From positions 124,001 to 188,000 of the forward strand of contig JAGTRS010000007.1 of assembly GCA_018262195.1 (NCBI GenBank): a DNA stretch of 64,000 bases, given 5' to 3'. This document shows, piece after piece, positions 1 through 9,303 of this stretch (positions are counted from its first letter, which is position 1; each line of letters begins with the position of its first letter). The stretch is from Pseudomonadota bacterium (GTDB lineage: Bacteria > Pseudomonadota > Gammaproteobacteria > Burkholderiales > Rhodocyclaceae). The translations under genes were made by a program, and so were the position numbers. The notes beneath the pieces were generated by a model that searched no databases, was not told the origin of the DNA, and saw nothing but the letters and a program-made list of their open reading frames with translations.

Positions 1-411
1 GGTAAAAGCCAGCTCCGGATTTCGGCCAGTCATCTGAGCCAGAGCACGGGCAACCAGACCGACGCCGACGCAATGCCGGATATAGGCTTGAGGATCAAAA
101 CCCGGACAATGGTCAGCACGAAAAACCCCACTGACACCAACCGCCAGCACCATGCTGCGCACGGCCCGAAAGCCGAGGACAACCACTGCCTCGTTGATTG
201 TCGATATGCGACTTTGCAGGCCGTAGAACGAAGAATTGGCCACCCGTAGCAGGCGCGCTGTCAATGCCTGATCATGGGATATCTGCTCGGCCAGCAGGCC
301 GATATCGACTTCGTCATTGCCGAACGATGCCAGCAACTCGGCAACAACCGTCGGTAACGCCGGAAGGTGCTTCAATCGGGTAATGATTTGCTCGGCCTGA
401 AGCGAACTCAT
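1..411 (-). CDS. HDOD-domain signalling protein (partial)
   Basis: The reading frame starts at ATG 411 and runs off the left edge without a stop, so 137 N-terminal residues are visible. It opens with the LPALPTVVAELLA type of sequence that begins HDOD domains and continues with VANSSFYGL and a NEAVVVLGF segment, both typical of this output domain of bacterial signalling proteins, a relative of HD phosphohydrolases that usually lacks metal-binding residues. Its ATG overlaps the stop codon of the preceding small gene (ATGA), so it is translationally coupled as third gene of an operon led by a large EAL protein. A role in c-di-GMP-linked signalling is inferred from the neighbours. Anything encoded after the HDOD domain lies outside the window. 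Confidence 0.85.
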   Translation of the reverse strand, partial: MSSLQAEQIITRLKHLPALPTVVAELLASFGNDEVDIGLLAEQISHDQALTARLLRVANSSFYGLQSRISTINEAVVVLGFRAVRSMVLAVGVSGVFRADHCPGFDPQAYIRHCVGVGLVARALAQMTGRNPELAFT

Positions 412-728
412 GCCTGATGTTCCAGCGAAAAATCAAATACTGCCTGATAAAGGGATCGCGTTCCCGAAGCGTCACCCGCCTTGCGAAACCGATGGGCAAG
501 CGTTTCTTCAATTTTTGCCCGACGAACCAGGGCAGCAGCCGGATCTTCGTCAACTTCACTCTCGATGACCAACTCAACAATGTTCCGGCGAACAAGGCCC
601 TGCAGCATGCTCTCCGTCAGCGCCGTGGCAGCAGGCACCAGCACACGTCCGGCATCGTCCATCACTGCCTCGGCCAGAAGCATCCCTGGCATGGCGTCGT
701 TGATGGACAGAGTTTCCTTGTTTTTCAT
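408..728 (-). CDS. Small conserved hypothetical protein in HDOD/EAL operon
   Basis: This 106-residue protein sits between a large EAL-domain protein and an HDOD protein and overlaps both by ATGA junctions, so it is almost certainly real and co-translated. Residues 8-55 follow the pattern '[20 protein letters not shown] ... [14 protein letters not shown]', which resembles the short N-terminal region often found before HD-GYP or HDOD domains in signalling proteins. The C-terminal half is charged and probably helical ([12 protein letters not shown]). There is no signal peptide or membrane segment. It may be a detached regulatory domain of the HDOD protein. I do not recognise a catalytic motif and assign no biochemical function. 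Confidence 0.7.
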   Translation of the reverse strand: MKNKETLSINDAMPGMLLAEAVMDDAGRVLVPAATALTESMLQGLVRRNIVELVIESEVDEDPAAALVRRAKIEETLAHRFRKAGDASGTRSLYQAVFDFSLEHQA

Positions 729-3700
729 TTTGTTATCTTTTCAAGCAGCAGAAGGCGTCCGATCCGGGATTCGTCGAGACTGAGCTGACGCGAGCGGCAA
801 GAATACGAAACTCCATTAATATCAATAGTGCCATTTTCAGCGAGGACTGCCACTTCAGGCAACACCTCATCCAGCACCGCACCGAGAATGAGGCTGCGAT
901 CTACAAACTGCTCAAGTGCGGCATCATTGGCCAAAGCGACCTGGCCGTTCTCATCGACACCGACAACCACCAATGGCAATTCGGCAAGCACCCCCTGCAA
1001 GATGCGGTAACCCTGACGCTCCTGAACCTGCAATGCCTGATTTTCATCGAGCAGACGACGACGGTCCTCCTCGGCGCGCACCAGTTGCCGCTCGACTACC
1101 TCGACCTCATGCGACAAGCGGCTGTATTCATCCGAAATATGTCGCCGACTCAATGACTCCTCCATCACGAGTTGGAAGGCATCAGGTTCGACTGGCAGAT
1201 GGATGACCCGATGAACCAGCCCGGAACTGCTCAGTTCGGCGACTGGCTTGCGATTCCATTGTTTGCTGTCGGCCAGCAGGATGCGCTCGCAGCGTGGCTG
1301 CAGCTCGGCCGCCTGCCGGATCAGTTCCTCGGCATTGAAACCCTTGCGCGGCGCGCCACAAACCAAGACATCGACCAGGTTCCCGGAGAACCACTGCAGC
1401 GCCCCCTGGGTGTCCGGGGCTGTGCAAACCCGGTGTCCGGCCCGGATGAGCGTTGAAATCACGTCTTCAAAGCCACCGACTGCGACGAACAAGGCCATCG
1501 GCTTGCGGGTACCCGAACGCAACAGATTGGCAGGCAGGCGCTGATCAGCGACCAGCAACTCGGTCATGGCCGGCGCCGGCAAGGGTCGCGAGAAGAAATA
1601 CCCCTGAATGACATCGCACTGATGCGAGATGAGCAAAGCCAGTTGCTCAGGCGTTTCAACACCTTCAGCCACCACTTTGAGCTTCAGGTGATGGGCCATG
1701 GTGATCACCGCCCGAGTAATCGAGGCATCATCCGAATCGGCAGCGATATCCTGAACGAAGGAGCGATCGACCTTGACGGCATCAAGCGGAAAGCGCTTCA
1801 GGTAGGCCAGACTCGAATAGCCGGTACCAAAATCATCCAGCGAAATCGTCACGCCCATTTTCTTCAGGGCTGATAGCGTATGGATCGCCATGTCGGCGTT
1901 ATCCATCAGCATGCTCTCGGTGATTTCAAGATCGAGGCAGGCGGCCTTGAGGCCAGTCTTCTCCAGCGTTGCAGCGACGTCCGGCAACAGCGTTTCAGCC
2001 TGCAACTGCCGGGCTGACAGGTTCACCGATACGCTGGGGATATTCAACCCGGCAGCCTGCCATTCGACGGCCTGCCGGCACGCCTCCTCAAGCACCCAGC
2101 GACCAACCTGAACGATCAGCCCGGTTTCCTCAAGCAAGGGTATGAACTGGTCGGGAGGAATGATTCCGCGCTTAGGATGCTGCCAACGCAACAAGGCCTC
2201 GGTGCCAGTAATCCGGCCATCAGCACAACTCGCCTTGGGCTGGTAATACAGCACGAACTCATTGCGCAACGTCGCATTGCGCAAGTCAATTTCCAGAAAC
2301 ATCCGGTCGCGGATATCTTCATGCATCCCGGAGAAATAGTATTGGTAGCTGTTGCGGCCCAGACTCTTGGCGTGCCGGCCGGCGATCTCGGCATTGGCGA
2401 CCAGTTCGTGCACATCATTCCCGTCCTTCGGGTAGAACACGATGCCTACCCCCGCCGTTGCGAAGACATCCTGGCCGGCGACACGTATCGGCATGATCAG
2501 GGTATCGATGACTCGCCGGGCGACAATGCTTGCCTGCTGGGTATCGGCCACATCCGGCAGGAGAATGCCAAAGACGTCGGCTCCCAGGCGGCCCAGAATA
2601 TCCGACTCGCGAAGCGAACCGGAAAGCCGGCCTGCCACCTGACGCAGCAACTCGTCACCAGAGGTATGTCCCAAGGTCTGATTGAGCTGCCGAAACCGAT
2701 CGATATCGACCACCATCAGACCCAGCGGCAGATCCTTGCGCCTGGACAGCGCAATCATTCGCTGTACCTGGTCGTAGAACATCAACTGGTTGGGAAGCGC
2801 CGTCAGCGCATCAAAATGGGCGAAATACGGAGATTTCCATTTATCGGCAAGCAGGCTGGTGATATCCGTGGCAACACCGCCGACGCTGACGATATTCTCC
2901 TCCTCGTCACGGATCGGAAAATTTCTGGCATGCAGCCAGCACTGGACATCCCCGGGGCGCAGAACGCGAAACTTGATGTCCAGCCCGCCCAGTCGATGGC
3001 TGCGTATCTCTGCGAGCACTCGATCGTGATCGTCCGGATGAACGTATTTCAGCCAGTCGTGAGAGTCTGCATAAAGCGCTTCGACATGACGCCCCCAGAT
3101 TTGCTCGTATCCCGAACTGACATAGGTCACACGCTGGGTAGCTGCATCGGTCAGCCAATAGCATTCGGGAATATTGCTGGCCAACTGGGAAAAACGGGCC
3201 AAACCTTCATCGATCTGTTCGAGACGCGTCTGACTAACCAGAACCTGTTGTGCTTCTCGCGACAGATTGACGTTGGCACATTCGCGCTCGATAACCGCCA
3301 GCAGGCGGGCCGGGTTGCTCTTGAAAACAAAATCGCAGGCCCCGCTTTCGAGCAGTTCGAACGGAAAATCCTGAGCTCCCCGTTCTATGGTCAGAATCAC
3401 GGGAAGATGGGGTGCTTGCTCGCGAAACAACGCAACGGCCTCGGCCGCAGGCAACTCGGCGATCGAGCAACTGAGGAGTGCAACGTCCCATGCGCCATCG
3501 CGCAATGCCTGGTCCAGCTCCATGCGTTGCGAAACCTGACATGTCTCTACGGAATGCCCGCTCCCCTGCAGAACTTCCAGTAAACGCTGGCCATCGCGCC
3601 CCGCAGACTCAACCAACAGCACCCTCAAGCTTGCCGTAATTTCCGACCGGCCGATCGCCCCCAAAAGAACCCCCTTTATTTCCATGCCCATTTTTTCTGG

Positions 3701-3748
3701 ATACGTGGAATTGATTGTGTCGTCTGTCATCAAGCTTGTTACCGACAT
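725..3748 (-). CDS. Receiver-PAS-degenerate GGDEF-EAL-receiver-PAS multidomain protein, likely c-di-GMP phosphodiesterase
   Basis: A 1007-residue cytoplasmic signalling protein. Domains in order: receiver-like region (about 40-160), PAS (185-300), GGDEF (310-470), EAL (480-735), a second receiver-like region (750-865), a coiled coil (870-910) and a C-terminal PAS-like segment (910-1000). The GGDEF signature is GADVF (about 389-393), so diguanylate cyclase activity is unlikely. The EAL domain looks intact: TEALLRW near 517, DDFGTGYSS near 639, VKVDRSFV and [10 protein letters not shown] infer a c-di-GMP phosphodiesterase controlled by its sensory domains. Both receiver-like regions lack a clear phospho-acceptor context. 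It leads an operon of three genes joined by ATGA overlaps. An in-frame internal start near MGMEIKG (residue 20) is possible. Confidence 0.9.
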   Translation of the reverse strand: MSVTSLMTDDTINSTYPEKMGMEIKGVLLGAIGRSEITASLRVLLVESAGRDGQRLLEVLQGSGHSVETCQVSQRMELDQALRDGAWDVALLSCSIAELPAAEAVALFREQAPHLPVILTIERGAQDFPFELLESGACDFVFKSNPARLLAVIERECANVNLSREAQQVLVSQTRLEQIDEGLARFSQLASNIPECYWLTDAATQRVTYVSSGYEQIWGRHVEALYADSHDWLKYVHPDDHDRVLAEIRSHRLGGLDIKFRVLRPGDVQCWLHARNFPIRDEEENIVSVGGVATDITSLLADKWKSPYFAHFDALTALPNQLMFYDQVQRMIALSRRKDLPLGLMVVDIDRFRQLNQTLGHTSGDELLRQVAGRLSGSLRESDILGRLGADVFGILLPDVADTQQASIVARRVIDTLIMPIRVAGQDVFATAGVGIVFYPKDGNDVHELVANAEIAGRHAKSLGRNSYQYYFSGMHEDIRDRMFLEIDLRNATLRNEFVLYYQPKASCADGRITGTEALLRWQHPKRGIIPPDQFIPLLEETGLIVQVGRWVLEEACRQAVEWQAAGLNIPSVSVNLSARQLQAETLLPDVAATLEKTGLKAACLDLEITESMLMDNADMAIHTLSALKKMGVTISLDDFGTGYSSLAYLKRFPLDAVKVDRSFVQDIAADSDDASITRAVITMAHHLKLKVVAEGVETPEQLALLISHQCDVIQGYFFSRPLPAPAMTELLVADQRLPANLLRSGTRKPMALFVAVGGFEDVISTLIRAGHRVCTAPDTQGALQWFSGNLVDVLVCGAPRKGFNAEELIRQAAELQPRCERILLADSKQWNRKPVAELSSSGLVHRVIHLPVEPDAFQLVMEESLSRRHISDEYSRLSHEVEVVERQLVRAEEDRRRLLDENQALQVQERQGYRILQGVLAELPLVVVGVDENGQVALANDAALEQFVDRSLILGAVLDEVLPEVAVLAENGTIDINGVSYSCRSRQLSLDESRIGRLLLLEKITK

Positions 3749-3822
3749 CTATCCAGGAAACTTTAGACCCTGTTCGTTGTCTCTGTCGAATTCTTTTTAT
3801 GACAAAAATAGCCGCATGTCAT

Positions 3823-4404
3823 TTATGACAAAGAAAACTCCCGGAGAATCAGATACTCCGAGCCTGAAGACGACAATCTGGAGCGGACCAGGACAAATCG
3901 ATCGGCACGCCATGTTAATGACTCGAACGACGGAAAGGGCTGGTTTTCCCGCGGCTCGGTGCTCGCCGGAATTTTGCGAACCAGCGTGACATGGGGCACG
4001 AAGCCCTTCTTTTCGGCATCGACCAGAAAGCCGGAATTCGCCAAGGCATTTCGCAACTGCCTGACAAGTTCGCCGAGCGTTGTCACCGGACCCTGAGAGC
4101 CAGCCCAGAGCAAACGGTTGTGGTGCCAATAACCCAGTCTGTCGAGGACCATGCTGAAGGATGGTGCCTTGATGCCGTCAGCGACGACGCAAAGTTCAGG
4201 CAGGCGGGATTCAGGCACCTCGCCAAGGAAAGCCAGTGTCAGGTGGATGGTATTGCGGCGTGTCGCTCGTCCGCCGAAACTGGCCGCCGCGTTGCCGGCA
4301 ATTTCGGCGAGACGGTCGGCCACATCGGATGGAGGCCAAAGGGCGAAAAATACTCTGGCCGTTACCGGCCGTTCAGCGGGTTCAGATCGGCCTTCAGCCG
4401 ACAC
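3823..4404 (-). CDS. thpR: RNA 2',3'-cyclic phosphodiesterase (LigT/ThpR family)
   Basis: A 193-residue 2H phosphoesterase. The two family signatures are visible: HLTL with His54 and HVTL with His138, each preceded by a hydrophobic strand. The VFFALWPP segment near residue 18 is the usual family N-terminal strand. The family hydrolyses 2',3'-cyclic ends of RNA and was first seen as a tRNA half ligase; the physiological role is unsettled. The start overlaps the end of ispF by 11 bases, so thpR is the last gene of an ispD-ispF-thpR group read on the minus strand. No partner in isoprenoid synthesis is implied beyond co-transcription. Confidence 0.9.
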   Translation of the reverse strand: MSAEGRSEPAERPVTARVFFALWPPSDVADRLAEIAGNAAASFGGRATRRNTIHLTLAFLGEVPESRLPELCVVADGIKAPSFSMVLDRLGYWHHNRLLWAGSQGPVTTLGELVRQLRNALANSGFLVDAEKKGFVPHVTLVRKIPASTEPRENQPFPSFESLTWRADRFVLVRSRLSSSGSEYLILREFSLS

Positions 4405-4876
4405 GTTCCACCAGCACTACCGCCTGTGCCTCGATTGCTTCCTCGCGCCCCAGATAGCCCAGGCGTTCGTTGGTCTTGCCCTTGATGTTGATGCAATCGA
4501 GTGCGATGCCGAGATCGGCAGCAACATTGGCCACCATCGCTGCAGCATGTGGGGCCAGCTTCGGTTGCTGGGCGATCAGCGTGGCATCGACATTAACCGG
4601 TTGCCAACCTTTCTCGGCTAACAGGGCCACGGCAGCGCGCAAAAGCACTCGGCTGTCGGCCCCCTTGTAGCGCGGATCGGTATCCGGAAAATGCCGCCCG
4701 ATATCACCCAGTGCAACAGCACCGAGCAGCGCATCGGTGATCGCATGCAACAACGCATCGGCATCCGAATGGCCAAGGAGCCCGGTCGGATGCGGAATCT
4801 CGACACCGCCTAGGATCAGCTTGCGGCCCTCGACCAGTTTGTGCACATCGTAGCCCTGCCCGATGCGGAAATTCAT
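4394..4876 (-). CDS. ispF: 2-C-methyl-D-erythritol 2,4-cyclodiphosphate synthase
   Basis: IspF converts 4-diphosphocytidyl-methylerythritol 2-phosphate to the 2,4-cyclodiphosphate, releasing CMP, in the MEP isoprenoid pathway. The 160-residue length is standard. The metal-binding and active-site residues are visible: DVH at 10-12, GHSDAD at 35-40 and His44, followed by the [11 protein letters not shown] loop. The start codon overlaps the stop of ispD by four bases, the common ispDF arrangement, which supports the choice of start. Nothing unusual is seen. Confidence 0.97.
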   Translation of the reverse strand: MNFRIGQGYDVHKLVEGRKLILGGVEIPHPTGLLGHSDADALLHAITDALLGAVALGDIGRHFPDTDPRYKGADSRVLLRAAVALLAEKGWQPVNVDATLIAQQPKLAPHAAAMVANVAADLGIALDCINIKGKTNERLGYLGREEAIEAQAVVLVERVG

Positions 4877-5559
4877 TTGCGTGCCCTCAGTATCATCGCA
4901 GCCAGCGCGAGATCGGCCGGATAGGTGACTTTCAGATTGGTCGAGTCGCCGCGCACCAGCTTCGGTTTGAGGCCCATGGCCTCGATGGCGCCAGCTTCGT
5001 CGGTGACATCACGACATTTTTCGAGAGCTTCGCCGAGCAGTCCATAGCGGAACATCTGCGGCGTTTGTGCCTGCCACAGGCCATCCCGTGGTTCGGTAGT
5101 GCCAACGCGCTGCTCGGCATCCGCCCGTTTCAAGGTATCGGCCACCGGCACGGCCAGGATGCCGCCTACCGGATCGCTGGCCAGTTCGGCAAACAGCGCA
5201 TCAAGCATGCCTGCCGAAAGACAGGGCCGGGCTGCGTCGTGCACCAGAATCCAGTCATCGTCGGTTGCCACCATCGCTGCGGCTCGCAAGCCGTTGGTCA
5301 CACTCTCGGCACGTGTTGCACCGCCGCAGCGCACGGTTTCGAGCTTGGAGCCCAGTTCGCTCCAGTCGTAGCGCGGCCACCAGGGATCGTCAGGCGCCAG
5401 TACAACCCAGACCCGCTCTATGTCCGGGCAGGCGGTCAAGGCGGCCAAAGTGTGATAAATCAGGGGGCGACCAAGGAGATCAAGATACTGCTTTGGCTTC
5501 TCGGCACCGAAGCGGGAACCGCTGCCGGCAGCGGGAACGATTGCGTAATGGCGTGGCAT
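4873..5559 (-). CDS. ispD: 2-C-methyl-D-erythritol 4-phosphate cytidylyltransferase
   Basis: IspD transfers CMP from CTP to methylerythritol 4-phosphate. The 228-residue protein begins with the nucleotide-binding loop [10 protein letters not shown] followed by EKPKQYLDL, and later has [10 protein letters not shown] and the AGAIEAMG region, all typical of IspD. It is the first gene of the ispD-ispF-thpR group; the next gene upstream (MgtC family) diverges across a 41-base gap that must hold the promoters of both units. Confidence 0.97.
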   Translation of the reverse strand: MPRHYAIVPAAGSGSRFGAEKPKQYLDLLGRPLIYHTLAALTACPDIERVWVVLAPDDPWWPRYDWSELGSKLETVRCGGATRAESVTNGLRAAAMVATDDDWILVHDAARPCLSAGMLDALFAELASDPVGGILAVPVADTLKRADAEQRVGTTEPRDGLWQAQTPQMFRYGLLGEALEKCRDVTDEAGAIEAMGLKPKLVRGDSTNLKVTYPADLALAAMILRARK

Positions 5560-5600
5560 GGCTTAATTTTACTGAATAACGCTCAGAAAAGAGGAATCGC

Positions 5601-6857
5601 ATGAGCTTCGTCGTTCCCGAACTGGCTGCCCCCGTCGAGGCTTTTTCAACGGCGCTCGGCATCGGCCTGCTGATCGGCATGGAGCGCGAACGCCGCCCCG
5701 AAGCTTCGGCCGGCCTGAGAACCTTTGCGCTGGTCGCCATGCTGGGCTGCCTCTTTGCCCTGTTGGGTGACAAAACCGGCGGCCCCTGGCTGCTGGTAGC
5801 AGGCCTGCTGGTCATCTCCGGCAGCATGATCGCATCGAATTTTTCGGCCCAGCAGGAAGAACAATACCGGGGCTTTACCTCTGAAGCGGCGATCATCGTC
5901 ACCTATGCACTGGGTGCTGCCGTCTGGTTCGGCTATTCAACGCTGGCGGTCATGCTCGCCATCACGACCACCGTACTTCTCTATTTCAAGGCGGAACTCC
6001 GGCAATTCAGCGAACGCACCACGCCGAAGGACATCAACTCCATACTGCAATTCGCCGTGCTGTCGTTAGTCATCCTGCCTATCCTGCCCAGTGAAGACTT
6101 CGGCCCATACAACGCCATCAACCCACGGCAAGTCTGGTACATGGTTGTCCTGATCTCCGGGTTGGCTCTGGCGGGTTACCTTGCCCTGCGCATTGTCGGA
6201 GCTCGCCACGGCGCGGCCCTGCTCGGGATTTTTGGCGGCCTGGCCTCTTCGACGGCAACGACCATGATGTTCTCCCGGCATGCGCGCGACCACGTCAATC
6301 TGGTCCAGATGTCGGCCATCGTGATCCTGATCGCCAACGTGATGGTGATGATCCGCCTTTGGCTGGTTGCCGGCGTGGTCGCGCCGGGACTGGCGGCGCC
6401 AATTGCCATCGTGTTCGCCTGCGGCATCGTCCCGGGTATTGCCATGTCACTCTACAGCTGGAAGGTATTAAGCGCAGCCGGCGAGTTGCCGATGCCCGAG
6501 GTCAAAAACCCGACGGAACTCAGGACGGCCCTGTCCTTCGGCCTGCTTTATGCTGTGGTGCTGCTTGCTTCCGCCTGGTTGCAGGATATTGCCGGCAGTA
6601 GTGGCCTGTACATCGTCGCTCTGGTTTCCGGCCTGACCGACGCCGACGCCAGCGTGCTATCAACCTTGCGCATGTTCAATCTGGAAAAAGTCGCCAGTGG
6701 CGATGCCGTGATCGCCGTCACGCTGGCGCTGATGGCCAATCTGATCTTCAAGATCAGCCTGGTCATCAGCATCGGCGGCGCCAAACTGGCCCGCCATGCT
6801 CTCCCCGGCCTGCTCGCCATCGGTAGCGGCATGGCCATTGGATTGATGCTCGTATGA
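5601..6857 (+). CDS. MgtC/SapB family DUF4010 integral membrane protein
   Basis: A 418-residue membrane protein with about a dozen hydrophobic helices. The N-terminal part has the MgtC-type signature LGIGLLIGMERERR, and the C-terminal two thirds match the DUF4010 pattern (GIFGGLASSTATTMMFSRHA and ALVSGLTDADASVLSTLRM). The family's transport substrate is not established. It starts with a GAGGAATCGC ribosome-binding region just before ATG 5601 and ends ten bases before the Memo-family gene, so it is probably the first gene of the AmmeMemoRadiSam operon. A role in supplying or exporting a substrate for that system is only inferred from position. Confidence 0.85.
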   Translation: MSFVVPELAAPVEAFSTALGIGLLIGMERERRPEASAGLRTFALVAMLGCLFALLGDKTGGPWLLVAGLLVISGSMIASNFSAQQEEQYRGFTSEAAIIVTYALGAAVWFGYSTLAVMLAITTTVLLYFKAELRQFSERTTPKDINSILQFAVLSLVILPILPSEDFGPYNAINPRQVWYMVVLISGLALAGYLALRIVGARHGAALLGIFGGLASSTATTMMFSRHARDHVNLVQMSAIVILIANVMVMIRLWLVAGVVAPGLAAPIAIVFACGIVPGIAMSLYSWKVLSAAGELPMPEVKNPTELRTALSFGLLYAVVLLASAWLQDIAGSSGLYIVALVSGLTDADASVLSTLRMFNLEKVASGDAVIAVTLALMANLIFKISLVISIGGAKLARHALPGLLAIGSGMAIGLMLV

Positions 6858-6867
6858 GGAGCTGACC

Positions 6868-7671
6868 ATGAACACCCTCCGCCCTCCCGCCGTAGCCGGC
6901 ACTTTCTACCCTGGCGATCTGCGCACGCTGATGGATACTGTCGATGGCTTTCTGGCCGACGCCAACGCACAGACTGGCCCCCAGCCCAAAGCCCTGATCG
7001 TTCCCCACGCCGGTTACATTTACTCCGGCTCGACAGCCGCAACTGCCTACGCCACGCTGAAGCCCTGGGCCCAAACCATCCGTCGCGTAATTCTGCTCGG
7101 TCCGACGCATCGGGTCGCCGTCGAAGGCATCGCCTTGCCGGAAGTCGATGCATTTTCCACGCCGCTGGGTAGCATCCGTCTCGATGCCCAGGCCATCGCC
7201 AGCATTGCCGGCTTGCCGCAGATCGTATTCAGCAACCATGTCCATGCCTTCGAGCACTCGCTGGAAGTACACCTGCCTTTCCTGCAGCGCGTGCTCGAGC
7301 AATTCACGCTGGTTCCGCTCGCTGTTGGCGATGCCGCGCCTGAAGCTGTCGCTGAAGTGCTTGATCTGCTGTGGGGTGGCCCGGAAACGCTGATCGTCGT
7401 CAGCTCGGACCTTTCGCACTTCCTGCCCTATGGCACGGCACAGCAGGTCGATGCCAACACCTGCCGCCACATCCTGCAATTCGATACTCACATACACCCC
7501 GAGCAGGCCTGCGGTGCCTTCCCGATCAACGGCCTGCTGCTTGCCGCCCATCGACGAGGGCTGACGCCCAGCCTGCTCGGCCTGTGCAATTCTGGCGACA
7601 CTGCCGGTGACAAGAACCGCGTTGTCGGTTACGCGGCATTCTCCTTTGTCGAGGGAGCGCATCATGGCTGA
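6868..7671 (+). CDS. amrB: AmmeMemoRadiSam system protein B (Memo family)
   Basis: A 267-residue protein of the Memo/LigB-like fold. It opens with PAVAGTFYPGD and has VPHAGYIYSG, LLGPTHR and LEVHLPFLQ. His47, His81 and Cys240 (in GLCNSGDTAG) fall where human MEMO1 has its metal ligands His49, His81 and Cys244, so metal binding is likely. The bacterial function is unknown; the family is repeatedly encoded beside AMMECR1 and radical SAM proteins, as here. It follows the DUF4010 gene after ten bases and overlaps the AMMECR1 gene by eight bases, indicating one transcript. Confidence 0.93.
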   Translation: MNTLRPPAVAGTFYPGDLRTLMDTVDGFLADANAQTGPQPKALIVPHAGYIYSGSTAATAYATLKPWAQTIRRVILLGPTHRVAVEGIALPEVDAFSTPLGSIRLDAQAIASIAGLPQIVFSNHVHAFEHSLEVHLPFLQRVLEQFTLVPLAVGDAAPEAVAEVLDLLWGGPETLIVVSSDLSHFLPYGTAQQVDANTCRHILQFDTHIHPEQACGAFPINGLLLAAHRRGLTPSLLGLCNSGDTAGDKNRVVGYAAFSFVEGAHHG

Positions 7672-8206
7672 TCTTGGTTCCACGCTGCTGACACAGGCTC
7701 GCAACGCCATCGCCTCCCGTTTTGGTCTCTCAGTTAGCCAGGTAGAGGATTTGCCGGAGCTCCACCAGCCAGGCGCCGTGTTCGTCACATTGACTCAGCA
7801 CGACAATCTGCGCGGCTGCATCGGCAGCCTGGAAGCCTGGCGGCCATTGCTCAAGGATGTTCAGGAAAACGCCCTCGCCGCCGCCTTTCGCGACCCGCGT
7901 TTTGAACCGCTGACCACTGATGAGCTGCCGATCACCCGCGTCGAAGTCTCGCTGCTGACGCCGGCCGAACCGATGCGCTTCAGCAGCGAAGCCGATGCGC
8001 TCGCCCAGTTGCGTCCGGACATCGACGGCGTGATCTTCACTGCCGGGAATCGCCGCTCAACCTTTCTGCCCCAGGTCTGGGAACAGTTGCCCGAACCGGC
8101 CATGTTCATGGCGCACCTGAAGCAAAAAGCCGGATTGCCCGCGGATTACTGGGGCCCGAACGTTCAACTTGAGCGCTACCAGGTCAAAAAATGGAAGGAG
8201 GCTTGA
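7664..8206 (+). CDS. amrA: AmmeMemoRadiSam system protein A (AMMECR1 domain)
   Basis: A 180-residue AMMECR1-domain protein. The family hallmark LRGCIGSL is present in NLRGCIGSLEAWRPLLKDV, followed by NALAAAFRDPRF and a YWGPN segment near the C terminus. The start at 7664 is preferred because GAGGGAG lies seven bases upstream; a longer open frame begins at 7607 inside the Memo gene but has no comparable ribosome-binding site. The activity of AMMECR1 is unknown; human mutations in it are linked to a developmental syndrome. It lies between the Memo and radical SAM genes, two bases before the latter. Confidence 0.93.
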   Translation: MADLGSTLLTQARNAIASRFGLSVSQVEDLPELHQPGAVFVTLTQHDNLRGCIGSLEAWRPLLKDVQENALAAAFRDPRFEPLTTDELPITRVEVSLLTPAEPMRFSSEADALAQLRPDIDGVIFTAGNRRSTFLPQVWEQLPEPAMFMAHLKQKAGLPADYWGPNVQLERYQVKKWKEA

Positions 8207-8208
8207 TC

Positions 8209-9303
8209 ATGAGCCAGCCCGATTCGCTTTACCCGGGCCGCTGGTGGCACGCCCTGCCCGATGGCCGCGTCCAGTGCGACCTCTGTCCGCGCGACTGCCA
8301 GCTGCACGAAGGCCAGCGCGGCGCCTGCTTCGTCCGCCAGATGGTCAATGGCGCCATGCAGCTGACGACTTATGGCCGCTCCTCGGGTTTCTGCGTCGAT
8401 CCGATCGAGAAGAAGCCGCTCAACCACTTCTACCCGGGCAGCAGCATCCTGTCCTTCGGCACCGCTGGCTGCAACCTGGCCTGCAAGTTCTGCCAGAACT
8501 GGGATATCTCCAAGTCGAAGGACATGGACCGCCTGATGGACATTGCCAGCCCGCTGGCAATCGCCCTGGCCGCCCGGCGCTATGGAGCCGATGCGGTGGC
8601 CTACACCTACAACGATCCGGTGATCTTCGCCGAATACGCCATCGACACCGCGCTTGCCTGCCGCGAACAGGGCATCCGCAACGTCGCCGTCACTGCTGGC
8701 TACATCCACCCCGAACCGGCCCGCGAGTTCTTCGCCGTCATGGATGCCGCCAATGTCGACCTCAAGGCCTTCACCGAAGAGTTCTACCGCAAGCTCTGTG
8801 TTGCCCACCTGCAGCCCATTCTCGACACCCTGGCCTACATTCACCATGAAACGGATTGCTGGCTGGAGATCACCACCCTACTGATTCCCGGCCAGAACGA
8901 CAGCCCGCAGGAAATCAACGAACTCGCCACTTGGGTTGCAAGAGAACTCGGGCCGGACGTCCCGCTCCATTTTTCGGCCTTCCATCCCGACTGGAAAATG
9001 GAAGAGATCCCGCCGACCCCGCCCGCGACCCTGACGCAAGCCCGTCGAATAGCACTCGATGCCGGCTTGAACTATGTGTTCACCGGTAACGTTCATGACA
9101 GCGAGGGCGGCACCACCTTCTGTCCCAACTGCCATGCCGCGCTGATCGTCCGCGACTGGTACGACATTCGCCGTTACGACCTGAGCCCGGAAGGCCATTG
9201 CCCGCACTGCCAGACTGCCATCGCCGGACGCTTCGGCAAAACCCTTGGCCGCGACGGTCACGCCTTCGGCCCCAACCGCATTCCTGTACGCTTGTCCGCA
9301 TGA
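8209..9303 (+). CDS. amrS: AmmeMemoRadiSam system radical SAM enzyme
   Basis: A 364-residue radical SAM protein. The CxxxCxxC cluster motif is in GCNLACKFCQNWD (about residue 87). The N terminus has its own cysteine set (CDLCPRDCQL and GACFVR) and the C terminus two CxxC pairs (FCPNCHA and HCPHCQTA), suggesting extra iron-sulfur or zinc sites. The family is related to pyruvate-formate-lyase activating enzymes. ATG 8209 is chosen because AAGGAGGC lies just upstream; an in-frame ATG at 8191 overlaps the AMMECR1 gene. Substrate unknown; presumably it works with the Memo and AMMECR1 proteins. Its stop overlaps the next start (ATGA). Confidence 0.93.
   Translation: MSQPDSLYPGRWWHALPDGRVQCDLCPRDCQLHEGQRGACFVRQMVNGAMQLTTYGRSSGFCVDPIEKKPLNHFYPGSSILSFGTAGCNLACKFCQNWDISKSKDMDRLMDIASPLAIALAARRYGADAVAYTYNDPVIFAEYAIDTALACREQGIRNVAVTAGYIHPEPAREFFAVMDAANVDLKAFTEEFYRKLCVAHLQPILDTLAYIHHETDCWLEITTLLIPGQNDSPQEINELATWVARELGPDVPLHFSAFHPDWKMEEIPPTPPATLTQARRIALDAGLNYVFTGNVHDSEGGTTFCPNCHAALIVRDWYDIRRYDLSPEGHCPHCQTAIAGRFGKTLGRDGHAFGPNRIPVRLSA

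Noticed and set aside
2177-3583. Long open frame (468 codons) antisense to the EAL protein gene
   Set aside because: It is a mirror of a well-supported coding region; its product shows no domain, start signal or sensible composition.
9198-9299. Upstream extension of the hydrolase-like gene inside the radical SAM gene
   Set aside because: The 34 extra residues are arginine-rich shadow sequence; the ATGA overlap at 9300 is the better start.
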